DNA of 12,279 bases from Phoronis ovalis (lineage: Eukaryota; Phoronida; Phoronidae), in NCBI GenBank assembly GCA_028565635.1, contig JAOXYB010039573.1:1-12279 (forward strand), given 5' to 3'. The notes below the pieces were generated by a model. That model saw only the letters and a list, made by a program, of their open reading frames with translations, was not told the origin of the DNA and did no database searches. Position 1 is the stretch's first letter. Every line of letters starts with the position of its first letter. Positions 1 to 6,794 of this stretch are shown here, piece after piece. The position numbers and the translations under genes were made by a program.

Positions 1-222
1 CTTAGATACATGACTGCCAAAGAAATTTTAAATATACTAAATGACTGGTAACTTTTTATTCCTGGCTAAAACCCTGCTTGTCTGCAGTGTAATTTCTTTT
101 CCTCTAGAGTTTTTTTTTATGTTGCCGTTGTACAAATGAACATTTGTCGGGAAACAAAGATGTAAGATAATATTCCACTTGCCGATTTATATTTAATGCT
201 GTAATGATTGTTAATTCTGTAG
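1..222 (+). other. Intron 3' part, upstream of first visible TRPC exon
   Basis: Non-coding, AT-rich sequence ending in an acceptor, with AG at 221-222 just before the first TRPC exon. I see no exon in it. It should be the 3' end of an intron whose donor lies before the window, because the next exon opens inside a conserved TRPC domain. Confidence 0.7.
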
Positions 223-444
223 GCACACGCGGATATGGAATGGAAGTTTGCGCGGTCAAAATTGTGGATGGGTTATTTTGACGAAGGATCGACGCTGCCA
301 GTGCCCTTCAATATCATTATTAGTCCCAAAAGTATTTACTATGCATTACGCTTCATGAAGAATTTTATCGTAGGGTGTTTTAAATCAAAAAGAAAAGAAA
401 CAATGCGAGCTAGGAAAAGACAAGCATTTACAGAAGTGATAAAG
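223..444 (+). CDS. TRPC exon with TRP boxes 1 and 2
   Basis: This 74-codon, phase 0-0 exon starts [11 protein letters not shown] after the acceptor AG at 221-222 and ends ...FTEVIK before the donor GTATTT at 445. EWKFAR (nt 238-255) and LPVPFN (nt 295-312) are the two TRP boxes, which lie directly after the S6 pore helix in TRPC channels. A basic stretch ([14 protein letters not shown]) follows. Reading on into the intron gives 33 further codons and a stop at 544-546. Confidence 0.93.
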
Positions 445-2042
445 GTATTTAGTTTTTTATTGTGTTTTGGAAACAAAAGCTTGTACAACACGTTTAACAT
501 ATTATACTCAAATAAAAAATATAATCTTATCTACATTGCTGAATAAAAATATTTATTTCATTGTAAAGTTGTATTATATAGTATTTTTAAAGACATTCAT
601 TGTCACCCGATCAGCTTGTGAGAGGGCGAAGGGTTGTAACTAAGTAAAAACTGTTAGTGAGGTAGCTGTTCATTATGGATGAATCTCAAAATGTAAGCTA
701 CAGAACACGAAATCCAAACATGTGCCTATTTTAGATTCGAGATAACTGATCTATGCATTGACTGAAATATCGACTCGAATCTCTAAACTCCAATAGGTAT
801 GCACCATTTCTATCCCGGGTCTTACGTGTGAGTATACTTGCGGTGCTTCTTGATCTACAATCGTATCATATATAACTGTTCATTACCGTATTTGCAGAAT
901 GTTGCCTTTCAAAATGGCATAAATTGTGACAGCGCCTTGGATGCATGCACCGTTGATCCTAATGCCAATAAAACAATATATGAGGTAAAGTATAAACCAG
1001 CAAAAATGTTTACTGCAAAATAATACAGCTTGTTATTTGACTTGTTATTTGACATAGATATAAACGTTGTTAACACACGAAAACGTTAAAGTAACGAGCA
1101 ACTAGCTGGCATCACAAGTATATTATATTTGGTGAAGGGGTTTTATAAATAATGAAGTTCTTTCTTACTGCATGCAGTGATATCTATACAAACAAACGCA
1201 GTATTAAAAAGTCCAAACTTTCAGTATACACACTTATATACAGTTTTGTGTTTTGTTTAGGATATAATGAGACGTTTAGTTAGCAGATACATCAACAAAA
1301 CAAAGAAAGAACTTCGTGATGAAGGAGTGAACGAGGATGATCTTTTAGAAATCAAACAAGACATTTCAAGTTTGAGGTATATCTATAATACAGATGTATT
1401 TATAGTTTTTATACATTCATTATGCAAGATTCAATTAACTTAAAAGGCTGATTGTTAACAAATAAGAAAAAGCAATTTTAAATTCTAAATTTTATCGCGC
1501 GACAAGAATTTTCTTTTTCACAATTAATTTAACTGCTACATGTGAAATGGCACACCAGTTGCAGCTCTGAGAAATTAACCTTTCATACTTTTTTCTTTTG
1601 TGCACTGGCTAATCCTTTTTTCAGGTACGAGCTGCGAGAAGACAGGAAAAGTGAGACTGCTACTGCAGCAGCTATGATGGACAGGCTAAAAATTGATATA
1701 ATACGGTCATTAAATAGTCACAAAAGTCTTGATATGAGTTCTTCAACTACCTCTCTTACCAGTTACCCATCACCAGGAGGCGCTCGTAGCTTCCATTCAT
1801 CCGGGGTTGGCGCTTTTACTCCAGTCTTAGGAAATATACAAAGCGTACCAGTTATGGAAAATGTTGATATCGAAGGACTGAAAAGAGAAATCGTCGAAGG
1901 TTTACGGGATGAACTATTGTCTCTTGCAAGAAGTATACAAAGAAATGGACCGGACGAGAATTGCCAAATGACAACAAACGGCGTTGCATTACCACCGTCA
2001 AATTCTGAACTTTATCATACCCACTTATATACACAGTTGTAA
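223..2042 (+). CDS. TRPC-family cation channel, C-terminal 280 residues (5' partial)
   Basis: This is the cytoplasmic C-terminus of a canonical TRP channel, a receptor-operated calcium-permeable cation channel of the plasma membrane. The exons are 223-444, 898-984, 1261-1376 and 1625-2042, all with GT-AG borders and with phases (0, 0, 2) that join without a stop. In the 280-residue product, TRP box 1 (EWKFAR, residues 6-11) and TRP box 2 (LPVPFN, 25-30) are intact. Residues 131-145 include [13 protein letters not shown], the conserved region that in TRPC proteins binds calmodulin and IP3 receptor (CIRB) and starts the C-terminal helix. A Ser/Thr-rich linker and a charged amphipathic helix (nucleotides 1863-1940) follow. 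The protein ends in HLYTQL, which fits a class I PDZ ligand. Pore, transmembrane helices and ankyrin repeats are upstream of the window. TRPC membership is firm; the exact subtype cannot be set from the tail, though the CIRB segment looks closest to TRPC3/6/7 and insect TRP-gamma. Confidence 0.93.
898..984 (+). CDS. TRPC exon, 29-residue linker
   Basis: This short phase 0-0 exon (NVAFQNG... to ...NKTIYE) lies between the acceptor TTTGCAG (AG at 896-897) and the donor GTAAAG at 985. Its last residues, IYE, join the next exon's DIMRRL to give [12 protein letters not shown], which resembles the conserved TRPC motif before the CIRB region. That supports inclusion in the main transcript. Since 87 nt is a multiple of three and both phases are 0, the exon could also be skipped without a frameshift. 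It has two cysteines, and the linker itself is not one I recognise. Confidence 0.78.
1261..1376 (+). CDS. TRPC exon with CIRB region
   Basis: This phase 0-2 exon encodes [20 protein letters not shown] and then ...[12 protein letters not shown]. The acceptor is TTTGTTTAG (AG at 1259-1260) and the donor GTATAT at 1377. The last two bases (AG) complete an Arg codon with the first base of the next exon. The product is a charged helix typical of the TRPC calmodulin/IP3-receptor binding region. Confidence 0.92.
1625..2042 (+). CDS. TRPC terminal exon and stop
   Basis: This exon follows a pyrimidine tract and acceptor (TTTTTTCAG, AG at 1623-1624) and runs 138 full codons to TAA at 2040-2042. It begins YELREDRK, completing the conserved SSLRYEL motif. 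After an alanine/methionine-rich helix come a Ser/Thr/Pro/Gly-rich linker of about 50 residues, then an amphipathic charged helix ([19 protein letters not shown]), a low-complexity stretch and the end YTQL. The last four residues match [S/T]-X-hydrophobic, a class I PDZ-binding end. Confidence 0.9.
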
Positions 2043-3280
2043 AAAAATATGACGAAAAAAGATACAATCTGATTTGTAACAAACGGAACCTATGATATTG
2101 AAGACGCTTTCACTTCACGTTGTAATTGTCGATAAAGACGCAAGAATATATTAGTTATTACATTATGTATAGTCGTGATATTTGACCTGTTGAGCGGATC
2201 GCGTTTCACCAATGAATGACTTAGATATATTGACATGAATACAGTATAATGGCAGATATAAAAATTAACCTCAAGGCAGATGGCAAATAAATAACCTAAC
2301 CAACTCGTTTGGTTACAAAGCTAAGTGAATACGTTTTAAAATTGAGCTCCCTGCAATTTTCGCTATAAGTTGTGTATGAACATGTTATTTGTAAATCAGG
2401 CTTCTATAACTGAAGTCATCTAATGACAAACTTCATAATACCGGATAATATATAAGCCATGAGTGAAAACAGCCAGAGAACTTGGCAACAATAACAAATT
2501 TTTCCACTAGATGTCACTTGCTTTTCTGAAAAAGTAGAGGCCATTTTGTAAACTGACAATAGTTATATACTTTTACCATTGTACTTGTAAAAAAAGCCTC
2601 AAATTATCTAAGGCAAAGCAAACGCGACTAAATGCCTTATGATGAGTATTTTGACATGTATTATTACATTCATAGAGACCGGTGTATAGCTCAACTTGTT
2701 GGAAACCCAATTTTTAATAAATCAATGACATGCCTTAGACTGCGTAAGTTCAGATTCGCCTTACTTGAATAATGCAGCTGTCCCGTCCTGTACGTTTCAG
2801 CATAAATGTTACATTAGGTGTTTGCACAACACGTATAATTACAATGTGTTTTTTATTCTATTATGTACTAATAATGAACGATTTCACGCGAAACGATGTT
2901 AATGTCATCAGACTGTAGGATAATTCCTAAGGTACGGTTACATTACTTGGTAAAAAAACAGACACATATCTTATGTTTTCTAATATTTTATGCAATGACA
3001 CTCGCAGTCCACTTTTTTCTGCGGTTAATATAAACTTATTTAAAATACATTAGATTTTTGATTTGTGTTTTATATCTCTGTTTATTTGACAGGTTTAACC
3101 AAAAGTGCGTGTTTTTTTTCCATTAAATAATTTAAAGCATGCTATGCTTCGTTTAGTTATCATTTTACAGTCATTTTTTAGTGCACAGTTTAGAAAAGGT
3201 GAAGTAATTCGGACCATAATAAGTGGTGTAGATGTCTTTTAGGAATAACACCCATCATATTCTTTCAAATTTGAATAATG
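2043..3280 (+). other. TRPC 3' UTR and intergenic DNA
   Basis: No convincing coding exon on either strand. Two canonical AATAAA signals could end the TRPC transcript, at 2286-2291 (244 nt after the stop) and 2716-2721. The rest is AT-rich unique-looking sequence in which I see no repeat or RNA gene. Confidence 0.55.
2286..2291 (+). terminator. Candidate poly(A) signal for TRPC
   Basis: This is the first canonical AATAAA after the TRPC stop codon. Such hexamers occur often by chance in AT-rich DNA, and a second copy at 2716-2721 is an alternative. Confidence 0.35.
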
Positions 3281-3600
3281 AGGGGTAGGGGGTACCCCCA
3301 AGGTACAATGCTCGCACTTAAAAATCGGCAATGCTCGCTGCTCGCACTCAACAAGAAAACTTAACAACCAAAAAAACGGTTGCCAAAAAAAAACGGTTGC
3401 CAAAAAAAAACGGTCGTCAAAAAAATCGAAAAACGTCGACGAAACAAACTGGTTAACAAAAATAGGATACAAAGCAAAAAAATTGTCGCAAAAAGACAGT
3501 GCTCGCTGCATGATCGCACTAACCAAACCAAGGCAATGCTCGCTGCTCGGATTTAACAGACCCCAATGCTCGCTGCTCGCGATACCCCTCCCCCCCCTAT
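3281..3600. repeat. Cluster of short direct repeats with G-rich and C-rich edges
   Basis: CAATGCTCGC-type units occur five times in one orientation, at 3306, 3329, 3497 (variant CAGTGCTCGCTGC), 3534 and 3564. The 3329, 3534 and 3564 copies share CAATGCTCGCTGCTCG. Between them is an A-rich block with a 17-nt tandem repeat. The left edge (AGGGGTAGGGGG, 3281-3292) is roughly the reverse complement of the right edge (ACCCCTCCCCCCC, 3584-3596), so the cluster is framed by imperfect inverted G/C tracts. It may be a small non-autonomous element or a local minisatellite. It has no coding capacity. Confidence 0.7.
3377..3420 (+). repeat. 17-nt tandem repeat, about 2.6 copies
   Basis: The unit CGGTTGCCAAAAAAAAA starts at 3377 and 3394, with a variant (CGGTCGTC...) at 3411, giving an exact 17-nt period. 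Further ACGTCGAC-like sequence to about 3441 may be decayed copies. Confidence 0.75.
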
Positions 3601-3977
3601 AGCCCTCAGTAATAAAATTATACAGTGTATGATATACTGTACTATATTGCAATCTTTGGCTGAAAAACCAGATTTTGTGTACTGTAATTTTTTTGGAATT
3701 ATATCGGACTGCTGTTTGTAAAATTGAGCGCTACTTTTAGATGCAACTAATGAAAGTACTGCCTTTTCAGTTTTGTTTTGTATATGTTTTACAGGAAAAC
3801 ACACTTTTATTGTAAGCTCATCAGTCCCAGTTGCGACGGTTTCGTCCAGGCAGCCCTTTCGCGTGAATAAACCCGTAATTTTCAGTATTCTTAAGTCTCT
3901 TTGAGGACTTCGAGTTCTGGATATGCCTGTCCAAGATTTCTAACAAAGACTTTCATGACAAAACCAATTGTGAAGAC
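3601..3977. other. Non-coding stretch
   Basis: No gene or RNA seen. A good splice acceptor-like tract (TTTTGTTTTGTATATGTTTTACAG) ends at 3794, but no reading frame of useful length follows it. The part nearest 3977 could be more of the retrotransposon fragment, too decayed to read. Confidence 0.4.
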
Positions 3978-4170
3978 ATGGCAACGCAGATTAAGAGAAG
4001 AAGACTTAGAAGGTTGCATTGGGACACTTGTTTCACGTCGGATAGTATAATCAAGACCTCACTGAAATGGACCCCATAAGGAAAACAAAAGGCATGCAGA
4101 CGGACAGGCAGACAAGAACACCATGCATTAGAAGAGATCGAGAGAAACAACCAAAAACAGACAGAAATGG
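3978..4170 (+). pseudogene. Decayed non-LTR retrotransposon ORF2, C-terminal fragment
   Basis: One frame reads KRRRLRRLHWDT, then IIKTSLKWTP, a stop (TAA 4077-4079), then GKQK and a charged segment ending QKQTEMG. The order RRRLRxLGH..., LKWTPxGKxKRGRPxxTW..., Q/DRxxW is typical of the extreme C-terminus of LINE-type ORF2 proteins in invertebrates. The match holds on both sides of the stop, and the GRPxxTW part is garbled as after small indels. It is a dead fragment on the + strand, about 430 nt upstream of the predicted promoter of the cationic-peptide gene. The 5' extent is uncertain. The call rests on recognised pattern, not on an alignment. Confidence 0.5.
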
Positions 4171-4601
4171 GTAACGCTTGTTATATTCCTAATATATACA
4201 TTTGACATAATAATTTTTGAAATAAATCCATGTATTTTTTATAAATTCGTTTTATAAAATTTAATTTAATATTAATTATATAATCTTGCGATTAAGGTCA
4301 TACTGAATTAAAACAAATATGCCGTAGTCTGACAGCTCAGAGAGCGACCTCTATTGCTAGCAGAATTTAGATTTTTCTGCTAGCGTTGTAGCGCCAATTT
4401 TTTTTTGTTTCTTTGTTAAATGTGGTTTTCTGCATTCATGCAGGACGCTTATAAAGCGATATATATATATTCATCAAGGTAATCCAATAAATGTTATTAT
4501 CTGACCGACCTTCTTTAACAAAATAAACGATGATTGATGTTGTCAAAATTTTGAAAGCTTTGGTATGTTCGTGGGCGAGACATATTTATCCATGTAGTCC
4601 T
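4171..4601. other. AT-rich upstream region of the peptide gene
   Basis: No exon seen. It contains a perfect 10-bp stem inverted repeat (4356-4384), a short (AT)n run near 4460-4470, a TGCAT-TC-ATGCA inverted repeat at 4431-4442 and one WGATAR-type site in reverse (TTATCT, 4497-4502). Any of these could be promoter elements, and all are short enough to arise by chance. I found no clear NF-kappa-B consensus. Confidence 0.4.
4356..4384. repeat. Perfect inverted repeat, 10-bp arms
   Basis: GCTAGCAGAA (4356-4365) and TTCTGCTAGC (4375-4384) are exact reverse complements around a 9-nt AT-rich loop. The arms could form a stem-loop or mark the remains of a small inverted-repeat element. No target duplication was recognised. 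Confidence 0.7.
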
Positions 4602-4637
4602 TATATGGAGAAAAAAAACATTTAACTGTCATTCAGT
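4602..4637 (+). promoter_or_regulatory. Predicted TATA box and initiator of the peptide gene
   Basis: TATATGG (4602-4608) lies 33 nt upstream of the A in TCAGT (4633-4637), which matches the invertebrate initiator TCAGT. The spacing suits a focused TATA-dependent start at about 4635. A donor-like GTAATA at 4672 and the coding exon's acceptor at 4868-4869 fit a short non-coding first exon of about 37 nt. This is inference from motif spacing; no transcript data were available. Confidence 0.4.
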
Positions 4638-4671
4638 TTGTGCACCGCAATTTGAGAAGACTGCTTCATAG
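4635..4671 (+). other. Predicted non-coding first exon of the peptide gene
   Basis: The coding exon is preceded by a good acceptor (TTGTTCTTATTTTTAG, AG at 4868-4869) only 9 nt before the ATG, so an upstream 5' UTR exon should exist. The best nearby candidate runs from the initiator (about 4635) to the donor ATAG/GTAATA at 4671/4672, implying a 198-nt intron. A more distant first exon is also possible. Confidence 0.35.
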
Positions 4672-4878
4672 GTAATATAGAGATACGGTTTTCTGTTTTT
4701 GATTCTTACTGTTGACAAAGTAAAAATATATTAGGTTTAACTTTGTGTATACACTTTATACATTATGGTAAATAAAGGTGGTACTCGCAGTATCTCTAAT
4801 ACCGTTACCACGTAAAAACAGTTAAAGCCATTGTCTAGCTATTTTTATAGATTTTGTTCTTATTTTTAGATTGCGAAG

Positions 4879-5073
4879 ATGAAACTTCGACTTTTGCACA
4901 TTTTGGTGTTGGTACTTGTTTTGGGAATTATTTTGGAGGAATCTGAGGCTAGATGGACTAGACGGTATGGGTATGGGCTTAGACGTCGATTTTTACGTCA
5001 CTACAAAAGATATCATTATAGAACACGAATATGGCGGAGACGTCATGGATATTATGGAAGGAGTGAGGATGAT
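4879..5073 (+). CDS. Peptide gene coding exon 1: signal peptide and cationic segment
   Basis: ATG at 4879 lies 9 nt after the acceptor AG and is the only Met that gives the full signal peptide. The exon ends ...RSEDD before a strong donor GTAAGC at 5074, phase 0. The whole putative mature peptide is on this one exon. The frame stays open past the donor to a stop at 5119-5121, giving an 80-residue read-through form. Confidence 0.85.
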
Positions 5074-6794
5074 GTAAGCGTCTTTTTCAAACATATCAGT
5101 AAAATGTTGTTTGGTAAATAGCTAATTGTTTTGTTATCGCTCCTCAGTTTTATCGTCCACTAAAATGAATGTGAGCATCCAACCGAACATTTCGTTTCCA
5201 AAATAAATATATTACGAGAATAAATGGCATGGATATGTGTTTGGTAGATATATTTGAAGTTAATTAAGAATAATGCTTATTGTGAATGGTCAAACGTGGA
5301 TGCTTGTACCTTTTGCGTCGGTGTTCTGGTTTTCTTTTTCGTCGTCGTTGTCCGTAACAGTGTCGCCTTGAACCAATCCTAATTAAAACAAATACACAAA
5401 AATAACTGGATGGATGATCCGAGGCTGAATATATGAATCAGTGAAATGCAAAAACTAAAGCATTTCCGCAGCAAAAAACTAAAATTCAAATGACATCTCG
5501 ATAGTTTAAGCAAGACCAGCATAAATTCCGTAATTGTGCATAACATGAAATTACGGGCGTTCTTGATTACTTGGATATTTATAAAATATGATTCCTGTCG
5601 AAAATAATTTTACTAAACCAATGATACAACAATTAGGAAGGCTGATACTAATAAGATGATATGATTTTTTGAGAAAAATAAAATGGCTATGCTATTTTGA
5701 CTGCTGCAGCAACGGGTTATAAAGTACGCATAATGACTGTAAAACTCATCATTAAACAATATATTTATACTTTACTTAATAATATTTAGCACAGGGTAGC
5801 ATAAATAATGACAGTCTTAAGTAAAACTATGTGTTTGTTTAAAAAGGAAATAGTTAACGTGATAAGGTTTTAAAAATCTAACGAAGTAAGTTTAATGCGT
5901 AAAAAAAACACAATACATCGTTTCATTTATTGCTGTTGTTTGTAATTTAGGATCTGGATATCAATCAACTGGCTCGAGCTTTAGATGCAGACAAGTCGGA
6001 ATTGGAAGAGGTATTGAACGAAGCCGATCTTAATGGTAAGCTTAATATCACCTTTTGGTAAAAACTCTTTAATGATGTCTAGTTGCTTTCAGTTGAATGA
6101 CAGAATTTCCACTGAACTTTTTGAAATGGCTTTTTCGCATCATTTGTATGCATACAACATAATAACCCAAGACTTTTAAAACTTCAAAAGATCTTTTTTA
6201 ACATTCTTGAATTGAACGGCACCAGCTAGTTGCATGCCTTTAATTTATAAATAAGAAAAGGAAATGTTGCTTTTTGTAAATGTGTGATCCCACGCATTAT
6301 ATGTAGGTTTGCATAATCATTGATTTACGCGAACTTGAAATTTTTAGGAATTGATTAATTAATGATTTTGTCTCTGTCATTGTTTGTAGGGGATGCGGAA
6401 GAATATCGTCGTACAGAGACTGACTTAGATGAGGATGATAATGATAACAGTGATGAAGATATTGATGAAAGTATGTTCACCTTGCATTTTGTTTAGTGCT
6501 CAAAAAGTTTGGCTATTTTTAGCAGAAAATTAGAAACTTTCGCTAAAATGGTATTGGTTTTCCGTCAGACAAGCGTTATGACATCGCTGTAATTGCAATA
6601 TTCAAATTTTTTAATTTAGTATAACTTATAAATCAATCTCATTTTTATTAAATCGATATCTTTACTACCTTGATCAGTAGATACACCGTTTTAGTAACCA
6701 GATCGTTGTGACTGAGTTCACGATAAATGATGAACTGAATTGTGTTTTAGGATATTTGGAACAGTTACTTGCTTCTGTTACTAAAGACGATTAG
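4879..6794 (+). CDS. Secreted cationic Arg/Tyr-rich peptide precursor with acidic EF-hand-like tail
   Basis: Coding exons are 4879-5073, 5951-6035, 6390-6470 and 6751-6794 (GT-AG; phases 0, 1, 1), spliced to 134 residues. Residues 1-24 are a signal peptide (MK, a Leu/Val/Ile core, cleavage after SEA). Residues 25-61 hold 14 Arg, 1 Lys, 3 His, 7 Tyr and 2 Trp, with no Asp, Glu or Cys. They end YYGR, a possible amidation and cleavage site, just before SEDD. Residues 62-134 are strongly acidic and include ELEEVLNEADLNGD, which resembles an EF-hand helix and loop start. Signal, cationic peptide, then acidic tail is the layout of tachyplesin precursors; mussel mytimycin precursors carry an EF-hand in the tail, and myticalins are linear Arg-rich mussel peptides. 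I infer a host-defence peptide that acts outside cells or in haemocyte granules, the tail neutralising it. I recognise no exact family. A matrix protein or neuropeptide precursor is less likely but possible. Confidence 0.78.
5202..5224 (+). terminator. Tandem intronic poly(A) signals in the peptide gene
   Basis: Two AATAAA hexamers (5202-5207 and 5219-5224) lie 81 and 98 nt after the stop reached by reading through the first coding exon's donor. They could end a short transcript within the 877-nt intron and yield an 80-residue variant. Chance is possible in AT-rich DNA. Confidence 0.4.
5951..6035 (+). CDS. Peptide gene coding exon 2: acidic tail, EF-hand-like helix
   Basis: The acceptor TGTAATTTAG (AG 5949-5950) and donor GTAAGC (6036) enclose 28 codons plus one base. 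The product DLDINQLARALDAD-KSELEEVLNEADLN is helical and acidic. ELEEVLNEADLN lines up with the helix and loop start of calmodulin-type EF-hands (ELxxxxNExD). Confidence 0.8.
6390..6470 (+). CDS. Peptide gene coding exon 3: Asp/Glu-rich tail
   Basis: The acceptor TGTTTGTAG (AG 6388-6389) and donor GTATGT (6471) bound an 81-nt phase 1-1 exon. It completes a Gly codon and encodes DAEEYRRTETDLDEDD and onward to ...DEDIDE. It is almost entirely acidic, apart from an RR at the start that could serve as a convertase site. Confidence 0.78.
6751..6794 (+). CDS. Peptide gene terminal coding exon
   Basis: The acceptor TGTTTTAG (AG 6749-6750) is followed by 14 codons and TAG at 6792-6794. Joined to the previous exon's last A it reads RYLEQLLASVTKDD, a short amphipathic end. 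No canonical AATAAA follows until 7705-7710; a variant TATAAA lies at 7105-7110. Confidence 0.75.

Noticed and set aside
1852-2082. - strand 76-codon frame opposite the TRPC terminal exon
   Set aside because: It is a shadow of the TRPC tail, which has clear family motifs on the + strand.
3239-3804. Two - strand frames of 137 and 83 codons over the repeat cluster
   Set aside because: The sequence is made of the short repeats and A-tracts (Phe-rich in antisense). There is no domain, and repeats without stop codons explain the length.
3771-3816. Strong acceptor-like tract followed by a donor-like GTAAGC 17 nt later
   Set aside because: A 17-nt exon with no flanking coding exons on this strand has no support.
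3953-4150. - strand 65-codon frame over the retrotransposon remnant
   Set aside because: It is antisense to a better-supported LINE ORF2 fragment.
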